This document shows positions 1-8,101 of a stretch of 64,000 bases of DNA, in pieces. Below the pieces are notes generated by a model. It did no database searches. It was given only the letters and a program-made list of their open reading frames with translations, and was not told where the DNA came from. Source of the DNA: JAUILA01 sp050289805 (GTDB taxonomy: Bacteria; Bacteroidota; Bacteroidia; Cytophagales; Cyclobacteriaceae); assembly GCA_050289805.1 (NCBI GenBank), contig JBNKGL010000009.1:66486-130485 (forward strand), given 5' to 3'. Within the stretch, counting starts at the first letter, position 1, and each line of letters starts with the position of its first letter. The position numbers and the translations under genes were made by a program.

Positions 1-2
1 TT

Positions 3-623
3 CTGTTGGATCACCTGGCGATCCTGAAAGGGATATCCAATAAGAAAGAGCGGGCGGACCTTGTTGATGCCCTGTTAAAAAAGACTAATCTCTATCAGCA
101 TAGAAAGAAAAACCTGGGAGGATTCTCGGGTGGTATGAAACAGCGTTTTGGCATTGCCCAGGCGTTGCTTGCCGATCCAAAGCTCATTATAGTTGATGAA
201 CCTACTGCAGGACTTGATCCGGCGGAAAGAAACAGGTTTCACAACCTGCTGGCCGAGTTGGGGGAAAATACTGTCGTCATACTTTCCACACATATTGTGG
301 ATGACGTCAGGGAACTTTGTACTGATATGGCCATCATCCACCAGGGTGAGGTGCTGCTAAAAGGAAACCCGGCAGAAGCCATCGATGCCATCAAGGGCAA
401 AATCTGGAGAAAACGTATTGAAAAAGGTGAAATAGAAGGTTATCGCACCCAGTATCATGTTATTTCCGAAAAAATGTTTGCCGGTCAGCCAGAAATACGT
501 GTAATGAGTGATGTACAACCCGATCCTACCTTTGAGGCGGTTGAATCACACCTGGAAGATGTTTACTTCACACAGATCCTTTCTGAAACTGCATCATTAA
601 ACGAGGAGAATTATGTGGCTTAA
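3..623 (+). CDS. ABC transporter ATP-binding protein (5' end outside window)
   Basis: ATPase subunit of an ABC-2 type exporter, acting on the inner face of the cytoplasmic membrane. The visible part begins after Walker A. It has the signature FSGGMKQR, a Walker B ending LIIVDEPTAGLD, and the H-loop in ILSTHIVDD, followed by a C-terminal extension of about 80 residues. The reading frame is open to the window edge, so the first TTG near base 6 is not a real start and the P-loop lies upstream. It overlaps the next gene by 11 bases, so the two are translationally coupled and this is almost certainly the ATPase for that permease. The substrate is unknown. The C-terminal region after the ATPase core is typical of Bacteroidota members of this group. 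Confidence 0.93.
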   Translation: MLDHLAILKGISNKKERADLVDALLKKTNLYQHRKKNLGGFSGGMKQRFGIAQALLADPKLIIVDEPTAGLDPAERNRFHNLLAELGENTVVILSTHIVDDVRELCTDMAIIHQGEVLLKGNPAEAIDAIKGKIWRKRIEKGEIEGYRTQYHVISEKMFAGQPEIRVMSDVQPDPTFEAVESHLEDVYFTQILSETASLNEENYVA

Positions 624-3600
624 AATTCTGAATTTCGAACTGAAGTATCGCTTCAAAAGGCCCGCAACCTATATCTATTTTGCCATTCTTTTCCTGCTGT
701 CCTTTCTGGCAATATCAACTGATGTTGTTCAGATTGGTGGAGGTGCCGGACTGGTAAAAGAGAATGCGCCTACGACCATTGCGACCATGATGGCAATATT
801 GGCAGCCATTTTCATGATGATACCTTCTGCCATTATGGGTGTCGCTGTTCTTCGCGACTATGAACATGACATGGCATCCATCATGTTTGTAAATCCCATT
901 TCAAAATTTGCCTACCTCGCAGGGAGATTTCTGGGATCCTTCATCACACTTTTATTCGTATTCAGCGGGGTTCTGTGGGGCTTTGTGCTGGGTGAATTCA
1001 TGTGGTGGCGTGATGTGGACAAACTGTTGCCATTCAACCTCTGGAATTATCTGCATCCTTTCATCTGGATAGTAATTCCCAGCCTGTTTTTTGCTGGCGC
1101 AATATTCTTTGTGAGCGGTGCCCTGTCGCGTAAAATGGTTTATGTATACCTGCAATGGATCGTTCTGTTTATCATATATCAAATTACGGCAATCCTGTTT
1201 GATGAGATTGACAACCGCAGTCTCGCATCCATCCTTGACCCTTTCGCCATCAATACCATCAATGTGGAGACACAATATTGGACGGTTGACGAGAAAAACA
1301 GTCTCACCATCCCGATCGCAGGTGATGTTCTCCTGAACAGAATTATTTGGGTAGGAATCGGACTTGTAGCGCTGATCGGTGGCTATTTTGCATTTAATTT
1401 CAACATAGTCAGGTCCAAAAAAGGCAGGAAGGTTCAGAAAGCCTTCAAGGCATCGGCGCCGGCCGCAATATCCATTCCCAAAGCTGAACAGAGTTTTGGT
1501 TTCGGTACAACGATAAAACAGCTCACAAGCCAGACATGGTTTTATTTCACACAGGTATTAAAAAGTATTCCTTTCCAGGCCATTGTCTTCTTCGGCATGT
1601 TCATACTGATCGTGAATTCATTTTATATGGGACGTACATTCGGCACCTATACGTATCCCACAACCTATCTCATGCTCGAATTGATCAGCGGTTTTCAGCT
1701 GTTCATGATGATCATCCTTGTCGTATACAGCGGTGAATTGATCTGGAAAGAGCGGGAAGTTAAGATCAATCTCATTTACGATGCTATGCCCGTGAGGGAT
1801 ATGACCAACATGCTGGCAAAGTTTTTCGGGATGGTTCTCATTTATATAACCTTGCTGCTGGCGTTAATTCTTACGGCAGTCATCATCCAGGCGGCAAGAG
1901 GGTATTATAATTTCGATTTGGGCGTATATTTCTCTGCCCTGTTCAGTGACACCCTTTTCTTCCTGATATTATTCACCATGCTGGCATTCTTTCTCCAGGT
2001 GATGGTCAACAACAAGTTCCTGGGATACGCATTGATGGTAGTCTTCTTCATATCTACCCTTGTGCTTACGAATTTGGGTGTGGAGCACCGGCTGTTCAGA
2101 TTTGGAAGTTCCGATTTAGGGCCATATTCCGACATGAACGGGTTCGGCCACTATATTCCCGGCTTCAGCTGGTTTAACGTATACTGGTTCGGGCTTGCAA
2201 CCCTTCTATTCGCCATCGCAGCATTGTTCGCTGTAAGAGGTTCGGAGGCACTGATGAAAATACGTTTTCATATTGGTAAACTTCGGTTGTCCAGATCGCT
2301 TTCCATCTTCATCATGACATCAATCATGGTATTCCTCCTGTCGGGATGCTACATCTTCTACAATACGAATATGTTGAATACCTATAGTAATTCGGATGAA
2401 CAGGAAGAATTGCGCGCGGAGTATGAAAAGGAACTGAAGCAGTTTGAATACCTGAATCAGCCAAAGATCACGGATATCAGGATGGATGTTGACATTTATC
2501 CATATCAAAGGGATTACAATGCAACAGGTACCTATATTCTGATGAATAAAAGTTCGGAGCCCATCAATGAGATTCATATTCAGCTAAATTCAGATTTTCA
2601 GATCCATACGGACACGATCTATTTCGACCGATCGGCTTCCCTGGCGAAGAATTACAACAAATTCAGGTATAGGATCTACACCCTCGGGCAGGCTCTTCAG
2701 CCGGGCGAAAAAATGGAAATGCATTTTCAGTCGGAATTCATTACACGGGGATTTGTAGAAGGCAGCCCGAATAATACCGTCGTGTTCAACGGGACCTTTT
2801 TCAACTCAGGCCAGTTTCCTTCGCTGGGATACAACGATGGTTTCGAACTATCTACCGACAGTGACCGGAAAGACTATGATCTTAAACCTAAAGAAAGAAA
2901 CCTGGATCGCGATGACCCGAGGGGCCTTGCCAACAGTTTCTTTGGTGACGATGCAGACGGTATCATGTTCGAAATGGTCGTAAGCACCAGTGCCGATCAG
3001 ATCGCCATTGCCCCGGGTTATTTACAGGAAGAAAGGGAAGAAAACGGGCGGCGTTATTTTCATTATAAAATGGACGTGCCGATGGCTAATTTCTACAATA
3101 TCGTATCGGCGCGATACGAGGTAATGCGTGATAAAATGACGATTCCGCTGGACAGTGGTGAAAAAGAGATTTCACTTGAGATTTATTATCACAAGGGTCA
3201 TGAATATAACCTGGACCGAATGATGAAAGCGATGAAGCAATCATTCACCTACTTTTCAGAGAACTTCTCACCCTATCAGTACCGTCAAATGCGGATCATG
3301 GAATTCCCAAGGTATTCCAGTTTTGCTCAGTCATTTGCCAATACGGTCCCGTTTTCGGAAGGAATTGGATTTATGCTGGAGATCAAGGACGAAGATGATG
3401 TAGACGTAGCATTCTTCGTTACCGCCCATGAACTGGCGCACCAGTGGTGGGGTCATCAGATTGTACCGGCCAATGTCCAGGGAGCAGCAATGCTATCCGA
3501 ATCTCTTTCCCAATATTCTGCGCTCATGGTTATGAAGCATGAATATTCAATGGAGAATATGAAAGAATTTCTGAAGGAAGAGATGAACCGGTATTTAAGT

Positions 3601-4218
3601 GGCCGCTCGGGAGAACAAAAACGTGAAATGACTCTTACCAAGGTGGAATCTCAAAGTTATATCCATTACGGAAAAGGTGCTGTCAACATGTTTGCCCTAC
3701 AGGATTATGTAGGTGAGGATAGCGTGAATGCAGCCCTTCGCCGCTTTGTAGGTGACTGGCATGCCTATGGTGATAAAGACCGGTACCCATCGACCAAAGA
3801 CCTTATCCCCTACCTTCGTGAGGTAACCCCGGACAGTCTTCAGTTTCTTGTGACCGACCTGTTTGAAAAAATAATTCTGTTTGAGAACAAGGTTAATGAT
3901 GCGACAGTCGTTAAGACCGGAGATCAGGAATGGGAAGTGACCCTTGACGTGAGCGCAAAGAAACTTGAAGCCGACACACTTGGTACAGAAACGAATGTAC
4001 CGATCAGGGACTGGATCGATATTGGGGTTTATACTTTTAAGGATGGGAAGGAACAACTCACATATCTGAAAAAACACAAGTTTGAAGAAAATGAAAAAAC
4101 AATAACAATTACAGTGAACGAAGATCCTGTAAAAGCGGGTATTGATCCCATTAATAAATTGATAGATCGAAATCCCACAGATAATACAAAAGCTGTGACC
4201 TTCAATGAAGGTACCTGA
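613..4218 (+). CDS. ABC transporter permease fused to M1-family aminopeptidase
   Basis: A 1201-residue fusion. Residues 1-580 or so contain two blocks of hydrophobic segments resembling ABC-2 permeases. The remainder is a predicted extracytoplasmic peptidase domain. The zinc site HELAH is at residues 939-943, and the third ligand is probably Glu963 in a LSESLSQY stretch, 20 residues after the second His. Canonical M1 enzymes have 18 intervening residues and this one has 19. It starts inside the end of the ATPase gene. Permease-M1 fusions beside an ATPase are a known Bacteroidota arrangement, but the substrate is not established. A role in export coupled to peptide trimming is inference. No frameshift is seen and the gene ends before a strong terminator. 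Confidence 0.93.
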   Translation: MWLKILNFELKYRFKRPATYIYFAILFLLSFLAISTDVVQIGGGAGLVKENAPTTIATMMAILAAIFMMIPSAIMGVAVLRDYEHDMASIMFVNPISKFAYLAGRFLGSFITLLFVFSGVLWGFVLGEFMWWRDVDKLLPFNLWNYLHPFIWIVIPSLFFAGAIFFVSGALSRKMVYVYLQWIVLFIIYQITAILFDEIDNRSLASILDPFAINTINVETQYWTVDEKNSLTIPIAGDVLLNRIIWVGIGLVALIGGYFAFNFNIVRSKKGRKVQKAFKASAPAAISIPKAEQSFGFGTTIKQLTSQTWFYFTQVLKSIPFQAIVFFGMFILIVNSFYMGRTFGTYTYPTTYLMLELISGFQLFMMIILVVYSGELIWKEREVKINLIYDAMPVRDMTNMLAKFFGMVLIYITLLLALILTAVIIQAARGYYNFDLGVYFSALFSDTLFFLILFTMLAFFLQVMVNNKFLGYALMVVFFISTLVLTNLGVEHRLFRFGSSDLGPYSDMNGFGHYIPGFSWFNVYWFGLATLLFAIAALFAVRGSEALMKIRFHIGKLRLSRSLSIFIMTSIMVFLLSGCYIFYNTNMLNTYSNSDEQEELRAEYEKELKQFEYLNQPKITDIRMDVDIYPYQRDYNATGTYILMNKSSEPINEIHIQLNSDFQIHTDTIYFDRSASLAKNYNKFRYRIYTLGQALQPGEKMEMHFQSEFITRGFVEGSPNNTVVFNGTFFNSGQFPSLGYNDGFELSTDSDRKDYDLKPKERNLDRDDPRGLANSFFGDDADGIMFEMVVSTSADQIAIAPGYLQEEREENGRRYFHYKMDVPMANFYNIVSARYEVMRDKMTIPLDSGEKEISLEIYYHKGHEYNLDRMMKAMKQSFTYFSENFSPYQYRQMRIMEFPRYSSFAQSFANTVPFSEGIGFMLEIKDEDDVDVAFFVTAHELAHQWWGHQIVPANVQGAAMLSESLSQYSALMVMKHEYSMENMKEFLKEEMNRYLSGRSGEQKREMTLTKVESQSYIHYGKGAVNMFALQDYVGEDSVNAALRRFVGDWHAYGDKDRYPSTKDLIPYLREVTPDSLQFLVTDLFEKIILFENKVNDATVVKTGDQEWEVTLDVSAKKLEADTLGTETNVPIRDWIDIGVYTFKDGKEQLTYLKKHKFEENEKTITITVNEDPVKAGIDPINKLIDRNPTDNTKAVTFNEGT

Positions 4219-4242
4219 TAAACCTTTTGGTTTTTGTTTAGG

Positions 4243-4280
4243 AAAACGCCTCTTTTAAGTTAAAGAGGCGTTTTATTTTT
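4243..4280 (+). terminator. Rho-independent terminator after the ABC-peptidase operon
   Basis: A perfect 13-base-pair stem (4243-4255 with 4262-4274), loop of six bases, followed by a T-rich run. It closes the operon of the ABC ATPase and the permease-peptidase gene. Confidence 0.92.
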
Positions 4281-4324
4281 TATAAACTTTTGGTGAGCCA
4301 TCAAGTTACCAGTAATTTAATGGC

Positions 4325-5131
4325 ATGGAAGAATTCTCAATTTATGCCGTTTTCAATCAGCCCAAAGCAGCCTTGCTGGGCAATACCGCGGCGGTCGTCT
4401 ACCGGGATGTAATGCCTTCTACAGAGTATATGCAACGTGTTGCGGCAGATTTAAATCAGCCGGCCACCACTTTCCTGGCACCTGCCGGTGATAATAAACA
4501 TTTCTTTGTTCGGTGGTTCGCTCCTGATGCCGAAATTGGTTTATGTGGGCATGGAACACTTGCAGCTGTTATCCACCTGGCATCTGAAACCGATGGTAAA
4601 GTTCAGTTGATTGCAGGCGATCAGAAATTGTACGGTAATCTTATCGATGACGTACAGGCAGAAATGGAACTGGATTCAATTTTGGTTTCCGGTGAAACCA
4701 CGATTCCCGAAGGACTCGAAGAAGCGCTGGGTAAAAAGATCGTGGGGTACTTTCCAACACCGAATAAGGACATCGTTCTACTGGAAAGTGAAGAAGACGT
4801 GATCAATATGGAGCCCAACTTCAACGCCCTCAGAAAGATAAAAGTTTTTGGTTATGCCGTTACTGCACAGGGTAATGTAGCGGATTTCGTAAGCCGCACC
4901 CTGGTACCCCATGTACAGCAGCTGGAAGATCATGCAACAGGATCGTCGCATGCAGCCCTTGCTCCCTTCTGGTCAGACCGACTTGGAAAAACTGAAATGA
5001 AAGCCGTTCAGCACAGTCCGCGGGGTGGCTTTTTCAAATGTGAAGTTGAAGGCCATATCGTACGGCTCAAGGGATATTATCAAAAAATCGCATCAGGAAA
5101 GTTAAGCATAGCCGAAGCAGTGAATGTGTAA
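4325..5131 (+). CDS. PhzF family protein lacking the usual catalytic glutamate
   Basis: A 268-residue protein with the PhzF (phenazine biosynthesis/isomerase, diaminopimelate-epimerase-like) fold. N-terminal GNTAAVV, central GLCGHGTLAA and C-terminal DHATGSSHAALAPFW are the family landmarks. The catalytic Glu (Glu45 in PhzF) normally lies in an S-E-T-x-F sequence. Here the corresponding stretch reads QPATTF, with Ala47 at that position. The Asp of the C-terminal D-x-x-TGS motif is kept. It is cytosolic, with no signal peptide. The next gene starts inside its stop region, an eight-base overlap. There are no phenazine genes nearby, so it should not be called phenazine biosynthesis. The reaction is unknown, and loss of the Glu makes classical isomerase chemistry doubtful. 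Confidence 0.88.
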   Translation: MEEFSIYAVFNQPKAALLGNTAAVVYRDVMPSTEYMQRVAADLNQPATTFLAPAGDNKHFFVRWFAPDAEIGLCGHGTLAAVIHLASETDGKVQLIAGDQKLYGNLIDDVQAEMELDSILVSGETTIPEGLEEALGKKIVGYFPTPNKDIVLLESEEDVINMEPNFNALRKIKVFGYAVTAQGNVADFVSRTLVPHVQQLEDHATGSSHAALAPFWSDRLGKTEMKAVQHSPRGGFFKCEVEGHIVRLKGYYQKIASGKLSIAEAVNV

Positions 5132-5897
5132 ACCCGGATTTGTTACACTGGTCCTTTGCATCATAATTTCCGTAACCGGTTATGCGCAGGTTTCCTTCGA
5201 GAAAATATTAGAGGACAATTCATTTATTCTGAAGGCTAAAAACCTGCTGCCAGTAGATGTACGCCTGATCATTACCGATTCCCTGGACTCAAAAACATAT
5301 ATTTTACCCACAGGAAAAAATCCTCAGACAGTGCTCCGCCTGAATGATGTCACCGCATCTGATACATCTTCGCTATTGAATAATTATCAAATGACGATTC
5401 GGATTGGAACAGGTGAAAAACTTAAGGTGAAAAAATACCGTTACCAACTCCCCTTTCCACGGAACCGCCGGTACGAAGTCATCCAGAGCTTTAATGGTAC
5501 ATTTTCACATGATTCAGATCACAGCCGCTACGCAGTAGATTTCAGAATGCCTGTCGGAGATACGATCTGTGCCAGCCGTGACGGGCTTGTTGTTTGGACT
5601 GAGGATCAATATGAAGAAGGCGGCAACGACCGAAGCCTGATCAACCAGGCCAACAGGATAATGATCATGCACGATGATGGCACCATTGGAACCTATGTGC
5701 ATTTAGTTAAAAATGGTGTGTTCGTTGAAATAGGTGACCAGGTCAATACAGGCACACCCATCGGTTTAAGCGGAAATTCCGGGTTTACATCGACGCCACA
5801 TTTACATTTTGTTGTACTTGAAGACGTACATTCAATTCCAATCCGGTTTAAGCGAAAACCAAAGATCTTGCGTCAGGGACAATTCTACTCAAATTGA
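5124..5897 (+). CDS. Secreted M23 family metallopeptidase
   Basis: A 257-residue protein with an N-terminal signal peptide ending near GYAQ. A C-terminal LytM/M23 domain has FSHDSDHSRYAVDF and the zinc-site HLHF in a TPHLHFVV stretch, with the family glycine run GLSGNSGFTS just before. It is likely a periplasmic cell-wall (peptidoglycan) endopeptidase. The ATG overlaps the end of the PhzF-like gene, so the two are co-translated, although no functional link is evident. The roughly 100 residues between signal and catalytic domain are probably a beta-rich spacer. The substrate bond is not predictable from sequence. Confidence 0.88.
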   Translation: MCKPGFVTLVLCIIISVTGYAQVSFEKILEDNSFILKAKNLLPVDVRLIITDSLDSKTYILPTGKNPQTVLRLNDVTASDTSSLLNNYQMTIRIGTGEKLKVKKYRYQLPFPRNRRYEVIQSFNGTFSHDSDHSRYAVDFRMPVGDTICASRDGLVVWTEDQYEEGGNDRSLINQANRIMIMHDDGTIGTYVHLVKNGVFVEIGDQVNTGTPIGLSGNSGFTSTPHLHFVVLEDVHSIPIRFKRKPKILRQGQFYSN

Positions 5898-5974
5898 TGA
5901 TTGTCATATTTCTTTTAAGATAATATTAAGACATTCAAATTGGATGGAGCCTGATTTCGTACGTATTTTGAAGA

Positions 5975-6643
5975 ATGAGAATCCTCATAGTAGAAGATGA
6001 ACCCGGAATTGCCGCCTTTCTTAAGGAGGGGTTGGAAGAAGAGGATTTTTCCGTTGATATCGCCGAGGATGGGGAGACAGGTCTCAAAATGAGCAGCGCC
6101 GCTGAGTACGATATTATGCTCATCGACTGGATGCTGCCAAAACTTTCCGGACTTGACCTGTGTATTGATGTTCGGAAGCGAAATAAGACTGTACCCATCA
6201 TTTTTGTCACCGCTCGCGATACCCTTGAGGATACCATATCCGGATTGAAGTCTGGGGCCAATGATTATATCAAGAAGCCTTTTCACTTCGAAGAGCTGCT
6301 TGAACGGATTCGAGTGCAGCTAAGGCCGATGGAGCAAACAGGCAACATCTATCACCATGAAAAGCTTACACTCGATACCGTGAAGCATGCTGTTGATCAG
6401 GACGGCACGCTCATCAATCTGACGCAGAAGGAATTCTCATTACTTGAATATCTTCTGAAGAACAAAAACAAGTTATGCTCAAGAAAAGACATCATTCGCG
6501 ACGTTTGGGATATTCATTTTGAATATGATACCGGCGTAATTGATGTATATATCAATTCATTGCGCAAAAAGCTCGGACTGGACGTGTCCGGCGATTTTAT
6601 AAAAACTGTCCGCGGTCTCGGATATATAATTGAGGATGAATAA
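5975..6643 (+). CDS. OmpR-family response regulator
   Basis: A 222-residue DNA-binding response regulator. The receiver domain (1-115) has the acidic pair near residues 7-8, the phospho-acceptor Asp51 in LIDWMLP, and the conserved Lys in YIKKPF. The winged-helix output domain follows, with the usual recognition sequence VIDVYINSLRKKL near the end. It is separated by two bases from the histidine kinase gene, and the RND metal pump starts 70 bases after that. By analogy to CusRS/CzcRS it probably activates that pump. This is inference from position, not from a recognised operator. Confidence 0.94.
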   Translation: MRILIVEDEPGIAAFLKEGLEEEDFSVDIAEDGETGLKMSSAAEYDIMLIDWMLPKLSGLDLCIDVRKRNKTVPIIFVTARDTLEDTISGLKSGANDYIKKPFHFEELLERIRVQLRPMEQTGNIYHHEKLTLDTVKHAVDQDGTLINLTQKEFSLLEYLLKNKNKLCSRKDIIRDVWDIHFEYDTGVIDVYINSLRKKLGLDVSGDFIKTVRGLGYIIEDE

Positions 6644-6645
6644 GC

Positions 6646-8031
6646 ATGTCATATAAAAATCGTATCGCACTTAATTTTTTGCTGGCAACTGCTTCGATCA
6701 TGGCACTCGTATTTGCAATGGTCTATGTTATCGTACGGGGCAATGTCTATAAACATCTTGACAATGACCTGGAATATGAAGCCCAAAAGCATGAAAAGGA
6801 GGTGATGTACCGTGAAAATAAGGTGGTTTTCATTAACAAGGCAGAATGGGAAGAACGGGAACATCGGGAAGTTCAGGTGAATCCCGTGTTTATTCAACTG
6901 CTGGATCCTTCAAAATTGATTACCGACAAATCGCCAAACCTGAAGACTGATTCTCTGTACCTTCGTTCAGACATTCGGCCATTTGAGCATCATTCGGCAA
7001 TTTTGCAGGGGAAGCCAATCCGGCAGGTCTATATTCCGCTTGAAAAAGGCGGAGACGCAGCCGGATATCTGATCGCTGCCATTCCACTGGAGGATGCCCA
7101 GCTCGTATTATCAAGCCTCAAAAAAATTCTGCTTACCTCCTACCCGTTGATACTTCTGTTTCTGTTCTTCAGTACCAGAATGCTTGCGGGAAAAAGTATT
7201 GAACCACTGCAGGCGATTACTTCGACCGCCGACCGGATTACCCGCAAAAGGCTGAATGAACGAATTCCACTTCCCAATTCCAGGGATGAGATCTATACAC
7301 TTACGACATCCATAAATGACCTCCTTGACAGAATTGAAGCAGCAGTACTGCGCGAAAAGCAATTCACCTCAGACGCGTCACATGAACTCAGAACACCATT
7401 GTCGGTCATGAAAGGAACACTGGAAGTACTGATCCGTAAACCACGTACTTCGGAGGAATATCAACAAAAGATTACTGAAATGATCAAGGAGGCAGATCGG
7501 ATGGCGGTAATGGTCGACCAACTCCTGATTCTTGCACGGTTTGAGAATATAACCACATCGGTTAAATATCACTCCATTCTGCTGAACGAACTGATCGATG
7601 AAAGCATATTACGCTTCCGTCAGGAAATAGAACATTCCGAACTTTCGATAAAAATATCAGACCCGGCTCAGGTATCAGCCGTCTCCGACCCGGTATTACT
7701 TCAGATAGCACTGGACAACCTGATCTCCAATGCCATTAAATATTCTGATACGGGTGATGAAATATTGATTGAGATCGGCGTAAATGAAAAAAGACCCTTC
7801 ATCACCATTGTCAATTCCGGAAATCATGTGCTGCCGGATGATCAGGAACATATTTTTCAGCCGTTTTTCCGGGGAAATATAACCCATCAGGACAAACATC
7901 GTCCGGGACAGGGTCTGGGCTTATCCATTGTGAAAAAGGTATGTGAAGTACTCCAGATTGAAATCAGTCCGAAATTCGACGACCCTGATTCCGTTTCATT
8001 TACATTAACGTTCAATGAAAACAAAATTTAA
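6646..8031 (+). CDS. Sensor histidine kinase
   Basis: A 461-residue membrane kinase. There is a hydrophobic segment near residues 10-30, a periplasmic sensor region of roughly 130 residues, and a second membrane segment near 160-180. A HAMP domain follows, then the H-box DASHELRTPLS with His246. Next come an N-box (NLISNAIKYS), a G-box (GQGLGLSI) and the C-terminal ATPase fold. It is partner of the response regulator just upstream. The sensed signal is unknown, but the neighbouring HME-type RND pump suggests a divalent or monovalent metal in the periplasm. No Cys or Met cluster typical of CusS is obvious in the sensor part. Confidence 0.94.
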   Translation: MSYKNRIALNFLLATASIMALVFAMVYVIVRGNVYKHLDNDLEYEAQKHEKEVMYRENKVVFINKAEWEEREHREVQVNPVFIQLLDPSKLITDKSPNLKTDSLYLRSDIRPFEHHSAILQGKPIRQVYIPLEKGGDAAGYLIAAIPLEDAQLVLSSLKKILLTSYPLILLFLFFSTRMLAGKSIEPLQAITSTADRITRKRLNERIPLPNSRDEIYTLTTSINDLLDRIEAAVLREKQFTSDASHELRTPLSVMKGTLEVLIRKPRTSEEYQQKITEMIKEADRMAVMVDQLLILARFENITTSVKYHSILLNELIDESILRFRQEIEHSELSIKISDPAQVSAVSDPVLLQIALDNLISNAIKYSDTGDEILIEIGVNEKRPFITIVNSGNHVLPDDQEHIFQPFFRGNITHQDKHRPGQGLGLSIVKKVCEVLQIEISPKFDDPDSVSFTLTFNENKI

Positions 8032-8101
8032 GAAAGCTTTAAGCAACGCTACTGCAGGAAGGTGGCCAGCCTGTATTAATTTTATGCTCTAATCAAGCCC
8101 T

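Noticed and set aside
75..4077. Minus-strand and out-of-frame ORFs of 60-130 codons inside the ABC genes
   Set aside because: They lie wholly within well-supported coding frames with recognised domains, and their own composition (Cys/Ile rich, no domain motifs) is that of shadows.
5124..5897. Calling the M23 protein inactive because the first zinc His does not sit in HxxxD form
   Set aside because: A subfamily with SH-x(n)-YAVDF spacing is familiar and the HLHF site is complete, so no loss can be claimed.
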